A stretch of DNA of 64,000 nt from the NCBI GenBank assembly GCA_948567375.1, contig OX419758.1, positions 6,825,001 to 6,889,000 on the forward strand, given 5' to 3'. The DNA comes from Lunularia cruciata (lineage: Eukaryota > Streptophyta > Marchantiopsida > Lunulariales > Lunulariaceae). The notes beneath the pieces are model-generated. The model worked only from the letters and a program-made list of their open reading frames with translations, ran no database searches and was not told the DNA's origin. The position numbers and the translations under genes were made by a program. Shown here one piece after another: positions 21,642 to 33,977 of this stretch. Numbering within the stretch: the first letter of the stretch is position 1; every line of letters starts with the position of its first letter.

Positions 21642-21933
21642 GGTCATGGCATTTGTAGTGCCAAAGGTAGGTTGCTAGGATACTAGAGTGGTAGTGTTGA
21701 TATTCATAAGTATTTTGGTAGTTACTCATAGAATACTTATTGGTGGTCCAATTTTATGTTGGGGCTATTGATCACATGGTGGGACCCACCATCACTTGCA
21801 CTATTCATATTGTTGGATGTGCCATCAAAAATGATTTTAGGGTTGGAGACCTAGGTTGAGTAGGGGGTATACCTTTGAAGTGCAGCTCTAAAGAGCTCAC
21901 TTCTTTGAAATTGAGCCTTTGAGTTCCTAACTA
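21642..21933 (+). repeat. Element B right LTR
   Basis: About 292 bp. It aligns with 2768-3052 from GGTCATGGCATTTGTAGTG to GAGTTCCTAACTA; similarity stops there. The 100 bases upstream match the sequence after the deleted relative near 62440-62520. No good polypurine tract was seen. Confidence 0.6.
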
Positions 21934-23925
21934 CGAGTTCCTCCACTAGCTTTCTACAAGGAATGGGTCAGACGGCGCTCTCCTTGACAGAGAAGAGAAC
22001 GTGACTCAAAGTGGAGAAAAGGTAAAACATCCACAAGTAAGGTATCTAGAATGTCACCTAATATATCATTATCTCAAGATTTAGCAAAAATTTCCATGTT
22101 GAAGGTAGAAACTATAGAATCTAGGGAGAGGTTATGACTAGTTGAGCTAGAAGCTACCGACATGAGGAAAAGAGAGAAAACATTGATAAAAATGGAAGTT
22201 GAGCATGTTAGACTAGAGACAAAGAAGATGAAAGTCAAGATTGAAGAGAAATTGAGTGCTAATAAAAGGAAAGCTAGGATAGACAAACACATGTTCAAGG
22301 AGATGAGTCTAGAGTCAAAGTTCACTCATGAAATCAAAATGAGTCTCTTGTGGGGAGGAAAATCTCCCGAGGAAAGAAGTCAATATTTCATAGTGGTAAC
22401 TCAATTTTGGTAGGAAATCAAGCCTTCTGCTACACATTACAGTCCCAAGCCAAAACATCAAGCTCCACATTTTTAATGACAAAAAAATATAATACCATGA
22501 TTGAAGGCACTTCCATGTAACCCGAGTATGTTTATAATCAAAGATGATCTTTAACTACTATATTGATTATGTATTGTGATTAAGTTTATGAGATTTGATA
22601 TTTTTGTGTAACCTCTAGAGGTTGCTAGAACAAGAACTTCTCACTCTCAAAGCTGAATAAAACTACCACTTGGAGTCACTTGTTGGAGCCCAAAAGAGCA
22701 TCACTAACTAATCATTCTCAACTTATTCTTGAAATGGTGTATGTTGCCACTTGTTGGTGTTTGCCTTGGCTTGCTCATGCATATATGCTCATTGATGCCC
22801 AATTGAAGAATGTTGATGTTGCCAAATATTGTGCACCAAAGCATGTGTAAGTTTTTTGATGGGCCTAGTGATGCCAATTGGGCATGTGAGGTTTGCAATG
22901 GCACACATTGTTAGTGAGTATTGTGCATAGTTGTTCATTGATACCCAAACATAAGTGAACTAATGCCAATTGAAGAATGCACTCAATGCTCCACAATGGG
23001 ACCCAATGACACATGCCAAAGTATGTGTAAGTTTTAGAGTGGCACTTAGGGACACTAATTGGGTATGGGAGGCCCAAGATGGCACCCGTTGTTAGTGGGT
23101 AGCACGCATAGGTGCCAATTGATGCCTAAATATAAGTGAATAAAGTTTTTGTTGTTTAACTTACTCACATGCAAGTGATATAAGGTATGAGAGTGACACA
23201 AAGTGAAAATGTAAATAAATAGAGAATCAAAACTATGATACACATCACATGATATGAGATATGAAAGTGAGGCAAAGTGAAATTGAGAATGGAAATAAAT
23301 GTAAATGATATGATACATATGTGTATAAATGTTAGTCCCTAAAGCTAGTTACTATGTTGGAGGAGAAGTAGGTGAAGAAGAAGAGGGAGATGCAACATGG
23401 AGTCTATGTGCAATTGTATCCTCAAGTCTATGTCAGTATACATCATGTTGAATCCTAATGGACTCAATGACCACCAAAGGTGCCACTCGCTCTCATCCAA
23501 GTGTCCCCAACAAGTACCTAGAAAAGTCCCCAACAAACAAGTGTAAGCATGTAAGTTTATCAAGGAAACCTTTGGATGCCACCCAATGATGCTCTTGGAC
23601 AATGGAAAATAACATGAGATGCCACAAGAAGTCACCTATGGGTGTTGAGGGATAGAATAATGATACCTCACACTAGTGGAAGCACCCAATAATGTTGTAG
23701 AACAAGGCAAGCAAAAAGGCAAAACTTGGAAGAAGCCGGGTGGTGCTTGTTGATATTGTAGGAAAGGAAAAGGCGCTAGGCAACCGATGCAAGGTTTTAA
23801 GGTCTAGGCTGAGTAACACTTGGAGAGGTTGTGGGACAGGCCAAGCACCATTAGGAGACACTTGCAGATGCTATGAGATAGTACAAGCAATGGAAGTTGG
23901 TGCTAGGTGATGCCCATAGGCATTG
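21934..23925. other. Repeat-rich spacer
   Basis: No gene recognised. A lysine- and glutamate-rich open stretch (22162-22413, plus) has coiled-coil-like composition but matches nothing I know. A tandem satellite-like block lies at 22700-23140. Sequence between 23340 and 23925 has no clear features. Confidence 0.45.
22700..23140. repeat. Tandem satellite-like repeat, about 181-bp unit
   Basis: CCAATTGGGCATGTGAGG (22874) recurs as CTAATTGGGTATGGGAGG (23055). Both are followed by GGCACMCRTTGTTAGTG and ATTGATRCC..AAATATAAGTGA words. A more diverged unit precedes them from about 22740. Scraps with the same words occur at about 25330-25700. Confidence 0.65.
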
Positions 23926-24656
23926 TGTAACACCAAGAGCTAGCCATATGATCTAGATATGAAATTCGGTTTGATAACATCTAGAATGATGCTATACATG
24001 AGTGTTAAAATAGATCAGATAGAAGTACTTCCACTAATAGGGCCAAAAACCAAAATTGACTTGAAAACCTTAGAACCAATAGCTAGACATATGATTTAAA
24101 GATGAGAATTGGTTTGGTAACATCTGGAAGGATGTTACATCTGATGGACTAAATAGATCAAAATGAGGGTAATCACCAAAAAGGGACTTCTATTAATAGA
24201 GTAGGAATCAAAATATACCTGAAATCTTGAAGGCAATTTTGGAGACCTAAACGGATGAATTAGGCCTCGGAAATGTGTGCATCCCCCCTCCCAACAAAAG
24301 ATAGGTTGACCTTCCATTCCCACTGGTTTGTCTCGTAGAGATCTTTCCAATGGTACCTCACCCACATGATTTGAGATTCCTATAGGAAGATTCCCTCTGG
24401 TCAAGGCTTGTTGGACCAACCAGATAGGACCAAGACCGACATGTCATCCATCCAAGTAAGTAATCCAAGGGTGGAACTTGCTAACATGTCATCTATCAGT
24501 GTGCCTAATCCTAGGGTGGAGCTTCCTTGGAGGAGATCCTCTTTGTCTATATAATAAAGAGAAGGTGGTCCTTTGGATCATTGGAGGTTTGAGTGTGAAA
24601 ATGTGTGTTTCTCATGGTGTGTTTCTTCTCAGATCTCATATCCTCAGAGTATTACA
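23926..24656 (+). repeat. Solo LTR of A family
   Basis: 731 bp, TGTAACACCAAGAGC to CAGAGTATTACA, flanked by exact CATTG (23921-23925 and 24657-24661). The TATA box CTATATAATAAAGAG is kept near 24548. Confidence 0.95.
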
Positions 24657-24661
24657 CATTG

Positions 24662-25899
<1,238 letters not shown>

Positions 25900-26588
25900 A
25901 AGAGAATTTTCTTTATCTAATTGAGAAAACACAAATTTCATACTCAATCTTTCGATGCCCCAAAGGAGCACCTTCTCTTTATTATATAGCAAAGAGGATC
26001 CCCTCAAAGGAAGCTCCACCCTTGGATTAGATACATGGATTGGTGACCTGTTAGAGAGCTCCATCCTTGGATTAGTGGTTTGGATGGGTGACATGTCAGT
26101 CCTTGTCCTATCTAGTCGGTCAAATAGATTTGACCAAAGGGAATCTTTAGGGAATCTTCTTGTAGGAAGCTCAAAATCGCATGGATAAAGTACCATTGGA
26201 AAGCTCTCAAGGAGACAAATCATGGGGGGAGAGAAGGCAAGCCTTCTATTTCTAAGAGAGAAGACTCTTTCCATTTTCCAGGCTAGGCTATTTTCGGCTT
26301 TTGCCCTATTAGTAGAAGTGCTCTTTTGGTGATACCTCTATCTGATATACGTTCTCATCATGTGTAACATCCTTCTAGATCTCACCACCCCAAGTTTCAC
26401 CTCTAGATCATATGTCTAGCTATTGATTCTAAAGTCTTCAAGCATGTTTTGGTTTTTGGCCTATTTGTAAAAGTATTCTTTTGGTGATATCTTTGTTTGA
26501 TCTACTTAGTCCATCATGTATAACATCCTCCCAGATGTTACCAAACCAAATTTCATCTCTAGATCATGTCTCTAGATATTGGTATTAC
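25900..26588 (-). repeat. A-family LTR, reverse orientation, one end worn
   Basis: GATGCCCCAAAGGAGCACC, TTATTATATAGCAAAGAGGATC and the end TTGGTATTACA match the reverse complement of A LTRs. The right end (TTACA at 26584-26588) is clear. The left end is degraded, so no target duplication could be confirmed. Confidence 0.85.
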
Positions 26589-28317
26589 ACCTCTCGAGTT
26601 CAAATCACTCCACAATGATGATTTTTTCAAACATGTCATGTTGTGATATGACCATGGCATTCATGCAAATAAAAAAAAATCAAAACTTGAATCAGATCAT
26701 TGCAATAAACAATTCAAAACAAGAAGGTGCACAAAATCCAATCAACTAACAAAGGAAGAATTAGATATTTACTTTATCCACTTTATTTACACTTACCTTA
26801 TTTAAAATGTATAATTCACCTTTTATCATACAAATCACTTGGCCATTTATAAAATAGAAGCCCTTCTGGCTTAAATATATTTCTCTATCCACAATAGGTC
26901 AAGCTTCAAGAGAAACAATGTTCCATCTACCAAACCTACACAACCAAGGAAAACCTTTGTGCGCAAAAACTACTAATATTCTCCTTCTCTCCTCGTGCTC
27001 GGGCCATGCCACTTGACTCCTCATCAAATTTAATATGGTTGTCATTACTCAAAATATAAAGGCACCTATTGAACCCCACACTTAGGCCTCAAATGTTTAA
27101 CCTCCTTGCAACAAAAGCTCCATTATTTTGATGCCCAAATCTATCAAAAGTGCAGGCTCTATTACCATGATGCTCAAATCTATCAGGAGTGAGAGCTACT
27201 TAGATCCATACTAGTGGCTCTTTTGAAATACACTATGAGCCTTTATCAAATCTACTAATGTTGAAAAAGAATCAACTTCTATTCTAGTTAGTTGGCAGAA
27301 TACCTTTACATCTAGGCTTGTAAGATATTTAATCACAAATTCCCAAGTACAAGGGTATGTAAGTTTGGGTTCTAAGTACATATCTGTATGTGCATACTCA
27401 CTAATCAACAGTTCTAGCATATCTAAATCTTCTAGTTTATTCAAAATTATCTCCAAATTTAATTGGATAATCCATTATATATATTTCCTAATGTTTTTGG
27501 TTAGTTCTCCATGAGTGCTACCTCTTTGTGTGCTCTACTCTATTTTCCTCAATTCTTGAATCCACCCCAAAAAAATACCGTGAATTCACACTCTCTTCAT
27601 ATTCTTTGTAGAGTGAACACTCAAAGGGGATTCTTTGAGAAAAATGAATCAATATGATTTCACACTCTCTAAATGTAGAGAGACCACTCAAGCAAGTAAA
27701 TCTACACTCTCTAGATAAGAGAACTGCATTCAAGCCAATAAATTGAGCATTATGAATTCACATTGGTAGAGAGATTCTTTCAAATAGGGAATTGCAAAAA
27801 AAGATTGTGTTGAAATTGAATTCACCCCATCCTTCCCACATGTAGTCAATTTCTAGATCTCTAGATCTAGAGGAGAACCATCTCTCTTTTAGGTGGTCGG
27901 CACCTAGATTCAAATTAAATCAGGCACTTTATTAACCCTAAATTGTAATTAATGCTTCACGGTGTGCCAATAAAAAACTTCATATCCCTCATTTTCTATG
28001 AAGCACCGTTTATAGAGTTTGCTAATAATAAGGAATTTGGATGGAAGTTCATATTGTGTCCTTTTCTTCTTGTCTACCAAAATTTGTACCAAATTTTTTG
28101 ACACTTTGTAAAACCTTATATGGAATATTTAGAGCTTTGTTAAACTATTCTTAATATCCACTATTGTTTGCGTTATGTCTTAACTTGAATAGAAATATTG
28201 CGCAAACAAATATAGAGGACTATCAATAAAATATTGATAGTTATCAAGGTAACAATATTTGTCTTGTCATATCAACAGGTTGTGAGTTTATGGAAGTAGT
28301 CTTTAGTCAATTGTTTC
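26589..28317. other. Spacer, no gene recognised
   Basis: Mostly AT-rich. A minus-strand open stretch at 27211-27456 (LNKLEDLDMLELLISEYAHT) has a weak resemblance to plant copia-type gag but has no diagnostic motif. The block at 27530-27780 contains several ACACTCTCT/AGAGAG words. Confidence 0.4.
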
Positions 28318-28898
28318 TGTAATCCCATTAGCTAGATATACTATCTAGAGGTGGAATTTGGCTTGGTTGTATATAGAAGGATGTTGTATATGATGGTCTA
28401 AGTAGATCAGATAAAAGTAGCACCAAAAGAGTACTTTCACTAATAAGGCCGAGGTAGAAAATACCCTCAAAAATTTAGAGCCAATTTTGGAGGCCTAAAC
28501 GGATGAATTAGACCTCAAAAATTAGAAACTTTCCCCATTGAGTTGTAAGGTATTACCTTCTCTCCCATGTTCATCTCGTCGAGAGTTTTCCAACTATATC
28601 TCATTCATGCTATTTTGCACTTCCTACAAGAAGATTATCCAAAAATTCCCTTAGTTCAAACTTGTTTGACCAACCATATAAGACAAGAATCAACATGTCA
28701 CCCATCCATAAAATTGATCTAAAGGTGGAACTCATTGATATGTCACCAATCCATGTATCTGATCCAAGGGTGAAACTCCCTTTGAAGGGATCCTATGTGA
28801 TATACAATAAAGACAAGGTGCTCTTTTGGGGCAACGGAGTATTGAGTGCTGAAGTCTTGTGTCTCTCTTGAGTATTCTCCTGTCCTCGGAACATAATA
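28318..28898 (+). repeat. A-family LTR, diverged, 581 bp
   Basis: TGTAATCCCATTAGCTAG to CCTCGGAACATAATA. Words such as GATCAGATAAAAGTAG, CACCAAAAGAGTACTTTC and AATAAAGACAAGGTGCTC match other A LTRs. Flanks are GTTTC (28313-28317) and GCTTC (28899-28903), a one-mismatch target duplication. It is the oldest-looking LTR of the family here. Confidence 0.85.
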
Positions 28899-28903
28899 GC
28901 TTC

Positions 28904-30735
28904 TTAGATGTCTCAGTTCATGTATTGAGGTTGTACAATTTGTCTTTCGGATTGCAAAATGAAAATTGGCAATTACAAAGAAAGACATCCCAATAGACAC
29001 GAGTTGTGTAGACTTGAGGACACCGTTAATGATTTTCAAAGCTGGAATCGATTTTGGAAGCCATGATAGTGCAACAGTTCCAGAGTTCAAATTTTAGCTT
29101 TGAAAAAGTGCTTCATATACAATAAAAGAATAGGATTAGAATTCAAGTATACACCAAATGCATTCTAAAGATGTTCCAATTGAAATGTGGTTGAAACTGT
29201 GGGGGAGCGGTTTATTGTAAAGTTAGAAGGAGGGATTTGATCGAGGATATATTGACATCAGGTAATAAGTAAATATAAGTTTTCATGTTTAGGAACAGAC
29301 ACTTTTTCCTCCTATCTATTGACCATAATAACGAGGAATATCTCCTTCACAGAAATGTCTGGTCTGTATGGCAGAAAATATATGATATTTTCTACTAACA
29401 AATGACTAACAGAAGTCTCATTTGATTGTTCCTTTCTCTTAACGAGGCCACTAGTATCTCCACCAAGCTTTGCAAAGAAGTATCTTCCCATCCATTTTGT
29501 TATCCTACACGGTGGCCTTCTTCTAATCTTTGCAAACAATTCCATCCGACTGACAGCAATTCAATATGATGATGACAGGGTGCATAATCTTGTTTTGATC
29601 AATACAGTACAGTAATTTGTTTTCTAAACATGCTCTTCGTGTCTAGAAGTATAAGGCTGTTGTAAAAAGCGCGACCGCGGCGTGTAGAAAGACGAAGCCG
29701 TTATAGGTGAACCACTTATTTACATATTTTAGCATTTGGCATCGTCGATTTATGAATCTCTTTATATGTATAGATTGTCGTCCAGATCGTCGAATTTAGA
29801 ATCTGCAGCACTACTTTTGAGTCTCCAATCCTCCCTCGTTATCGGTTCACCACGTGTCCAGCTGAAATAGGAAGACCAATAATTACGTTTAAAGGATGTC
29901 TTGGTCTCTATCCATCTCTATCTCATTCTTTGAACGGCATTAGCCGAAAATTCGCTAAGTATCGCCCGCAAGTAAGGTTGTATTCGGCATAGTCAAAGCT
30001 TCCAGAATCCACTGCGGGATTCGCTACTCAATGATCGCCACTGTGTATTAGTCAGACGGCACTGTCAGGAGTCCCAGAGCTTGGAATATCTTCTACATAA
30101 ATTCTAGCAGGTGTCGATGTCAAATAGCTGATAAGAATCTGTTGCTGTTTATGTATCACATCCTTCTGAGTATGAAAAGCAGCCACTATCACAGTCATGG
30201 CGGAAGTTTCTGGCTCATTTCTCCGTCAGGCCGTGCATCAGGGGCAGGACCAGTACCCTGTTTGTCTAAATTGGAGTGAAGGACGTGAGCTAGCCTGTAT
30301 CGCAGACCTGAGGAGCAACAAACGACATATCTCCTTGGGAGGCGAAGTCGGAGGAAAGAGGCGAGTACTGTGACAAGGGAAACAGGGAGGCATGTAGTGT
30401 TGAAACTGTGGAAGAAGAAAGGAAGGACATGCGTGCTTTGCCTGAAGCAACACCTCCTTTCATCATATCTTCTTGTAGACGATCCCTAGACGGGCCGTCA
30501 GTTTCTCCAGTCTGGTTCTCGGTTCATTTTGACTTGCCGTGAATTTCATGCATGCGTTGCATGAATCTGTTCGTTTCAGGGTCCCTTGTTGAATGACAGC
30601 CGAGATGACGCAAGCTGCAAGTTAAAGATCTTGAGAAAGCAAAAGCAGGATTATTGCGATATTATAATTCACTCGGCACAGGCAACCAGCAGCACACCGC
30701 GCTCGGCTGCTGTTAGGGTGGACATGCGAGGGAGA
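28904..30735. other. Left edge of gene island; spacer upstream of F-box gene 1
   Basis: Composition becomes less AT-rich and CpG more frequent from about 29650. A truncated dispersed-repeat copy lies at 29477-29527. The block 30230-30460 resembles 35220-35370, the equivalent position upstream of the F-box pseudogene, so the duplication that made the pair included upstream sequence. Confidence 0.5.
29477..29527 (+). repeat. Short dispersed repeat, truncated copy
   Basis: TATCTTCCCATCC, TTGTTATCCTACACGGTGGCC and CTTCTT match the right half of the repeat at 36018 and 53075. It is flanked by a 9-bp direct repeat CTTTGCAAA (29468-29476 and 29528-29536). Confidence 0.5.
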
Positions 30736-30741
30736 TATATA
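30736..30741 (+). promoter_or_regulatory. Candidate TATA box for F-box gene 1
   Basis: GGGAGATATATAGACTC lies 61-66 bp before the start codon at 30802, which would give a leader of about 30 nt. Confidence 0.4.
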
Positions 30742-30801
30742 GACTCTATTATCGCTCTTGGGTTGGTTTGAATTCCTCTACTCACTGATCGGTGAAGAAT
30801 C

Positions 30802-32016
30802 ATGATGGGCACAGAAGAACAGCCATGGACTCAGGTCTTTGCCATAGAGGAGTTAGTGCACAAAATATTTGAGTACTTGCCTCTATCGTCCCTGTTCTCA
30901 GTTAGAGCTGTGTGTAGGTTATGGGACAGAGTTGTGATTCTAGGAAGCAAAACCAGGACGAAGGCCTGCTGCTACGTGTTTGACGGTCATTCTGCTCAAC
31001 TTTTCGATCCTGAAGAGCAAGTTTATTCGCCCGTCTCCAGGCCCCCTTCGCCTGGCATTAGTTTTTTGCAGTATCTTTCCCTCATGCAGACTGTAGGGAG
31101 CAACCCTAGTCTAGTGGGGTTTGTAGAGCTGCCAAATGCTAGGTGTATCGATGGGTGTTTCTGGGTAGGTAATCCTCTAACCGGGAAATGGAAATCCATC
31201 GGATTGGCGCCGTCTAAGAGGCGCACAGCTTCTCAGCTGAAGTACTGCTTGTTGGTCGGGGATGGTGAGCACTCGTCTACATCTTACAGAATTATTCTCG
31301 CCAGCGTACGGGAGTTAAATAGCATCGACCTCCATATTTTTGACTCCACATCACTGAAATGGAAGTCGTCAATCATATCTCTACTTGATATTCCAAGGAA
31401 CAAGGACCAATGCTTTTCAATCCATGGCATAACACTCAGTGACGGGTTCATCTATCTGCTGACTCTCACGGATGGCAAATTTTCCTTCGACGGCTTTGCA
31501 TGGATTCGGAGGCGAATTCGGATGAAGACGCTAGTTATCCGGTACAACCTGAAGGAGAAAGAAGTGGTTTGTTATCCTCGGGGACCTTTGGGGGATGAGT
31601 ATGTCAGATGCAGACAATTGGTTTGTGAGCATGGTGGCAGTGAACTACCCACTATAGTTGCGGAAGTTCTCGGATCCTATTCCCGTTCAAATTTGCTAGG
31701 GCTTTATTCTCATGACAGTCGTAAGAACACCTGGGAACTGGACAGTGACTGGTTTGAATCGCAGATTGAAGAAGCTTTTCCTGCCGGAAGAGAGTTTTGT
31801 CCTTCGATTACGAGGGATGATGAAGATTCATATCTCCTGTTCAAGGAAACGATGACACTGGTTTACTGGAACAACTGGAACGAAGTGAAAGTACTTCCTT
31901 CACCAATACCGAATCCTAAAGCTTTAGAACAGAGTGGAGCCATTCCGAATTCTAAAGCACTACTACAGAATGGAGCCCTTTGTAAATTTGTCCCAAGTTT
32001 TGCAACAGAACCTTAG
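30802..32016 (+). CDS. F-box protein (404 aa), intronless
   Basis: Probable substrate receptor of an SCF (Skp1-Cullin-F-box) ubiquitin ligase. The F-box covers about residues 10-50, with EELVHKIFEYLPLSSLFSVR then AVCRLWDRVVI, the L-P-S-L-VC-W pattern of the family. The rest has the beta-rich make-up of F-box-associated or kelch-like C-terminal regions: CCYVFDGHSAQLFDPEEQVY, GCFWVGNPLTGKWKSI, HIFDSTSLKWKSSIISL, LYSHDSRKNTWELDSDWFE, each a turn-tryptophan strand as in kelch blades. Target unknown. A single exon runs from ATG 30802 (a second ATG follows at once) to TAG 32014-32016. The near repeat NPKALEQSGAIPNSKALLQN lies close to the C-terminus. A decayed paralogue lies 4.7 kb downstream on the same strand. 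Confidence 0.85.
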   Translation: MMGTEEQPWTQVFAIEELVHKIFEYLPLSSLFSVRAVCRLWDRVVILGSKTRTKACCYVFDGHSAQLFDPEEQVYSPVSRPPSPGISFLQYLSLMQTVGSNPSLVGFVELPNARCIDGCFWVGNPLTGKWKSIGLAPSKRRTASQLKYCLLVGDGEHSSTSYRIILASVRELNSIDLHIFDSTSLKWKSSIISLLDIPRNKDQCFSIHGITLSDGFIYLLTLTDGKFSFDGFAWIRRRIRMKTLVIRYNLKEKEVVCYPRGPLGDEYVRCRQLVCEHGGSELPTIVAEVLGSYSRSNLLGLYSHDSRKNTWELDSDWFESQIEEAFPAGREFCPSITRDDEDSYLLFKETMTLVYWNNWNEVKVLPSPIPNPKALEQSGAIPNSKALLQNGALCKFVPSFATEP

Positions 32017-32988
32017 GTTTATCAATTTGCTGTCAAATGTCTTCCAATCATCGTAATACCCAGTTTTGTCCGGTGAAAAAACGTTCTCGTGAATGGAAAC
32101 GAGAAATCTTTGTATCAATTCTCTTATACTTGATCTGGAGTCTACCCGCACGAGTAACACAGTTCCATCTTCGGATATCAAGGAATCAGGAACGTCTGCC
32201 TACAACTATCACATGTCCCTGCTCACTTGAAAGCTGACATTTTGCCAAAATTCTGTTATTTTGTTGAATGCTCCAAAACCCCTGAAATTTCATGGGGTTA
32301 AACGCTCTCCAGAATGCAGAGACTGTTAATTGTATAAGATGTTTGTGAGTTGAGCTTTGATGTGTTCCTAAGCTCCAGATGGCCTTCTTTGAATCTCAAC
32401 AGTTGTTCATCACTTCAAGTTGCCAAAAGTCTATCTCGGTTCCCATCGGTTCCGTGCACATGATACAGCAAAGGCATGCACATGGGCAAAACCATGTAGG
32501 GAACGCATCATCTCCTCTTTCTTCTCTTAGTGTGCATACATTTAGCCCGCAACGTCACCGCAGCATAGCCCTTGATGAGCGTCATACGGTATCCCATTCT
32601 CGTCGTGGGCATTGTTGTGTGGCTGATTGGTGGAGGTCGATAGACTTGATCAACATCATTTGTCATATGTACATATTGGATAGACAACTCCATGGACCTC
32701 GTCATTCGTATGAGAATGAAGAAGGTCGAGAGGTAAAAGCATATCCAACGCTAGCTACTCCTCAACCAGTCTTTAAAGAGTTAAAGAATAGATTCAGAAG
32801 AAGAAACGCTCTTCTCCAACTACATCCTTAACTTATTTAGGTTCTCTAAAGAGTCAATAGAGAGGAAGGCTACCCAAACTTGCCTATCATATCCTCTCAT
32901 CCAATTTCAACGTCTGCATCTCCCACCAAAGCAAGTTCTCTCTAATTTCTCATAATTATGACGAAACTATTATTAACATGCTTAATAA

Positions 32989-33055
32989 TGATTTCCTCCT
33001 CTAACCTAAGGAAATGAGTGTTCCTCTCCTATCCTTAGGTTAGAGGAGGAAATCA
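32989..33055. repeat. Perfect inverted repeat, 24-bp arms, 19-nt loop
   Basis: Arms 32989-33012 and 33032-33055. The left arm begins TGATTTCCTCCTCTAACC and the right arm is its exact reverse complement, ending GGTTAGAGGAGGAAATCA. Confidence 0.93.
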
Positions 33056-33654
33056 CTCAAATGAGAGGTTTTTCTAAACCTTGCAGTGGAAGGTCTTCCA
33101 GTTTCTCATTTTAAAGAAGCATGGGGTTAAGTTTCTCTTAAGAGTCAATGGCCCTGAACTCTAATTCAACTTTCGAGATTAAGACATCTTTATCTCTATA
33201 ATGGTGGAGACGCCCTAAACTGGGAAGTTTAGAAAGCTAGCGAAGACAGTTCAAACTATTTCAATGTAATATGTGTCAACAGGAATCTTAATGAAGAACG
33301 AATTTTGTGCATATCTTCCCGGCATTGTGTCAAGATACACTGTATGTAGAGGAGAAACAAAGACATCTTCTCCCATCCGAGAAGTATCAATTTGCAACTT
33401 GAAATGCACAAACCGTAAACGGAAAGTGACACGAGAATTTGAAAGTCAATGTATATACAGTTACGAATTCTTTCTGATTTATCCGATTCCTCTAATGACA
33501 GTCTTCCACTAATGAAATCAACCGTGCGCATGAAAGAATGACATACACAGAAAGAGAAAGATAGAAAAATATAATTTCACACATCAATAGATACACAGGA
33601 ATTAACTTGGTTCAATAGATACACAAAAATTAACTTGGCTCCGTGACAACATAA

Positions 33655-33977
33655 ATAATGGAATTTTACTATCTCTCAATATAGATTACAGAAATCAATG
33701 GAAAGCTCTCTCCTGACTAATTCTTTTCATGTCCAATCTATTCTTGAGTCTATTTTGATCGGCCCTTCTCTTGATTATCTCCTTCTCATCAGATCTGACC
33801 AATTCTTTCCATGTCCAACACAAATAACGGAATTTTACTATCTCTCAATATAGGTTACAGAAATCCATGGGAAGCTCTTTCCCGACTAATTCTTTTCATG
33901 TCCAATCTATTCTTGAGTCTATTTTGATCCGCCGTTCTCTTGATTATCTCCTTCTCATCAGATCTGACCTCTCTGGA
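33655..33977. repeat. Tandem duplication, 169-bp period
   Basis: GGAATTTTACTATCTCTC occurs at 33660 and 33829. The following CTAATTCTTTTCATGTCC and TCTTGAGTCTATTTTGATC words recur in order with few changes. Confidence 0.92.

Larger units (their letters stand above)
2768..21933 (+). mobile_element. Element B: Ty3/gypsy retrotransposon with DNA methyltransferase and PHD finger, split by two later insertions
   Basis: LTR-like ends lie at 2768-3052 and 21642-21933. Between them, after removing the nested elements A1 and A2, about 6.85 kb remains. In order it holds protease (from about 10780), C5-methyltransferase (about 11560-12560), reverse transcriptase and RNase H (about 12880-14120), integrase (about 19840-20800) and a PHD finger (about 21215-21370). 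The RNase H frame stops at A2 and the integrase region resumes directly after it. Many stops and frameshifts are spread through all domains, so the copy is dead. A third copy of the LTR at 61969-62261 supports the LTR start (TGTCAYG-CATTTGTAGT). No clear target-site duplication was found, so outer limits could be off by several bases. Confidence 0.75.

Noticed and set aside
22162-22413. Lys/Glu-rich coiled-coil-like frame
   Set aside because: Low-complexity composition, no start context, surrounded by repeats; noted only in the spacer entry.
32379-32831. 150-codon plus-strand frame after F-box gene 1
   Set aside because: Composition is unlike a structured protein (many His, Ser and Arg), with no domain, splice context or paralogue support.
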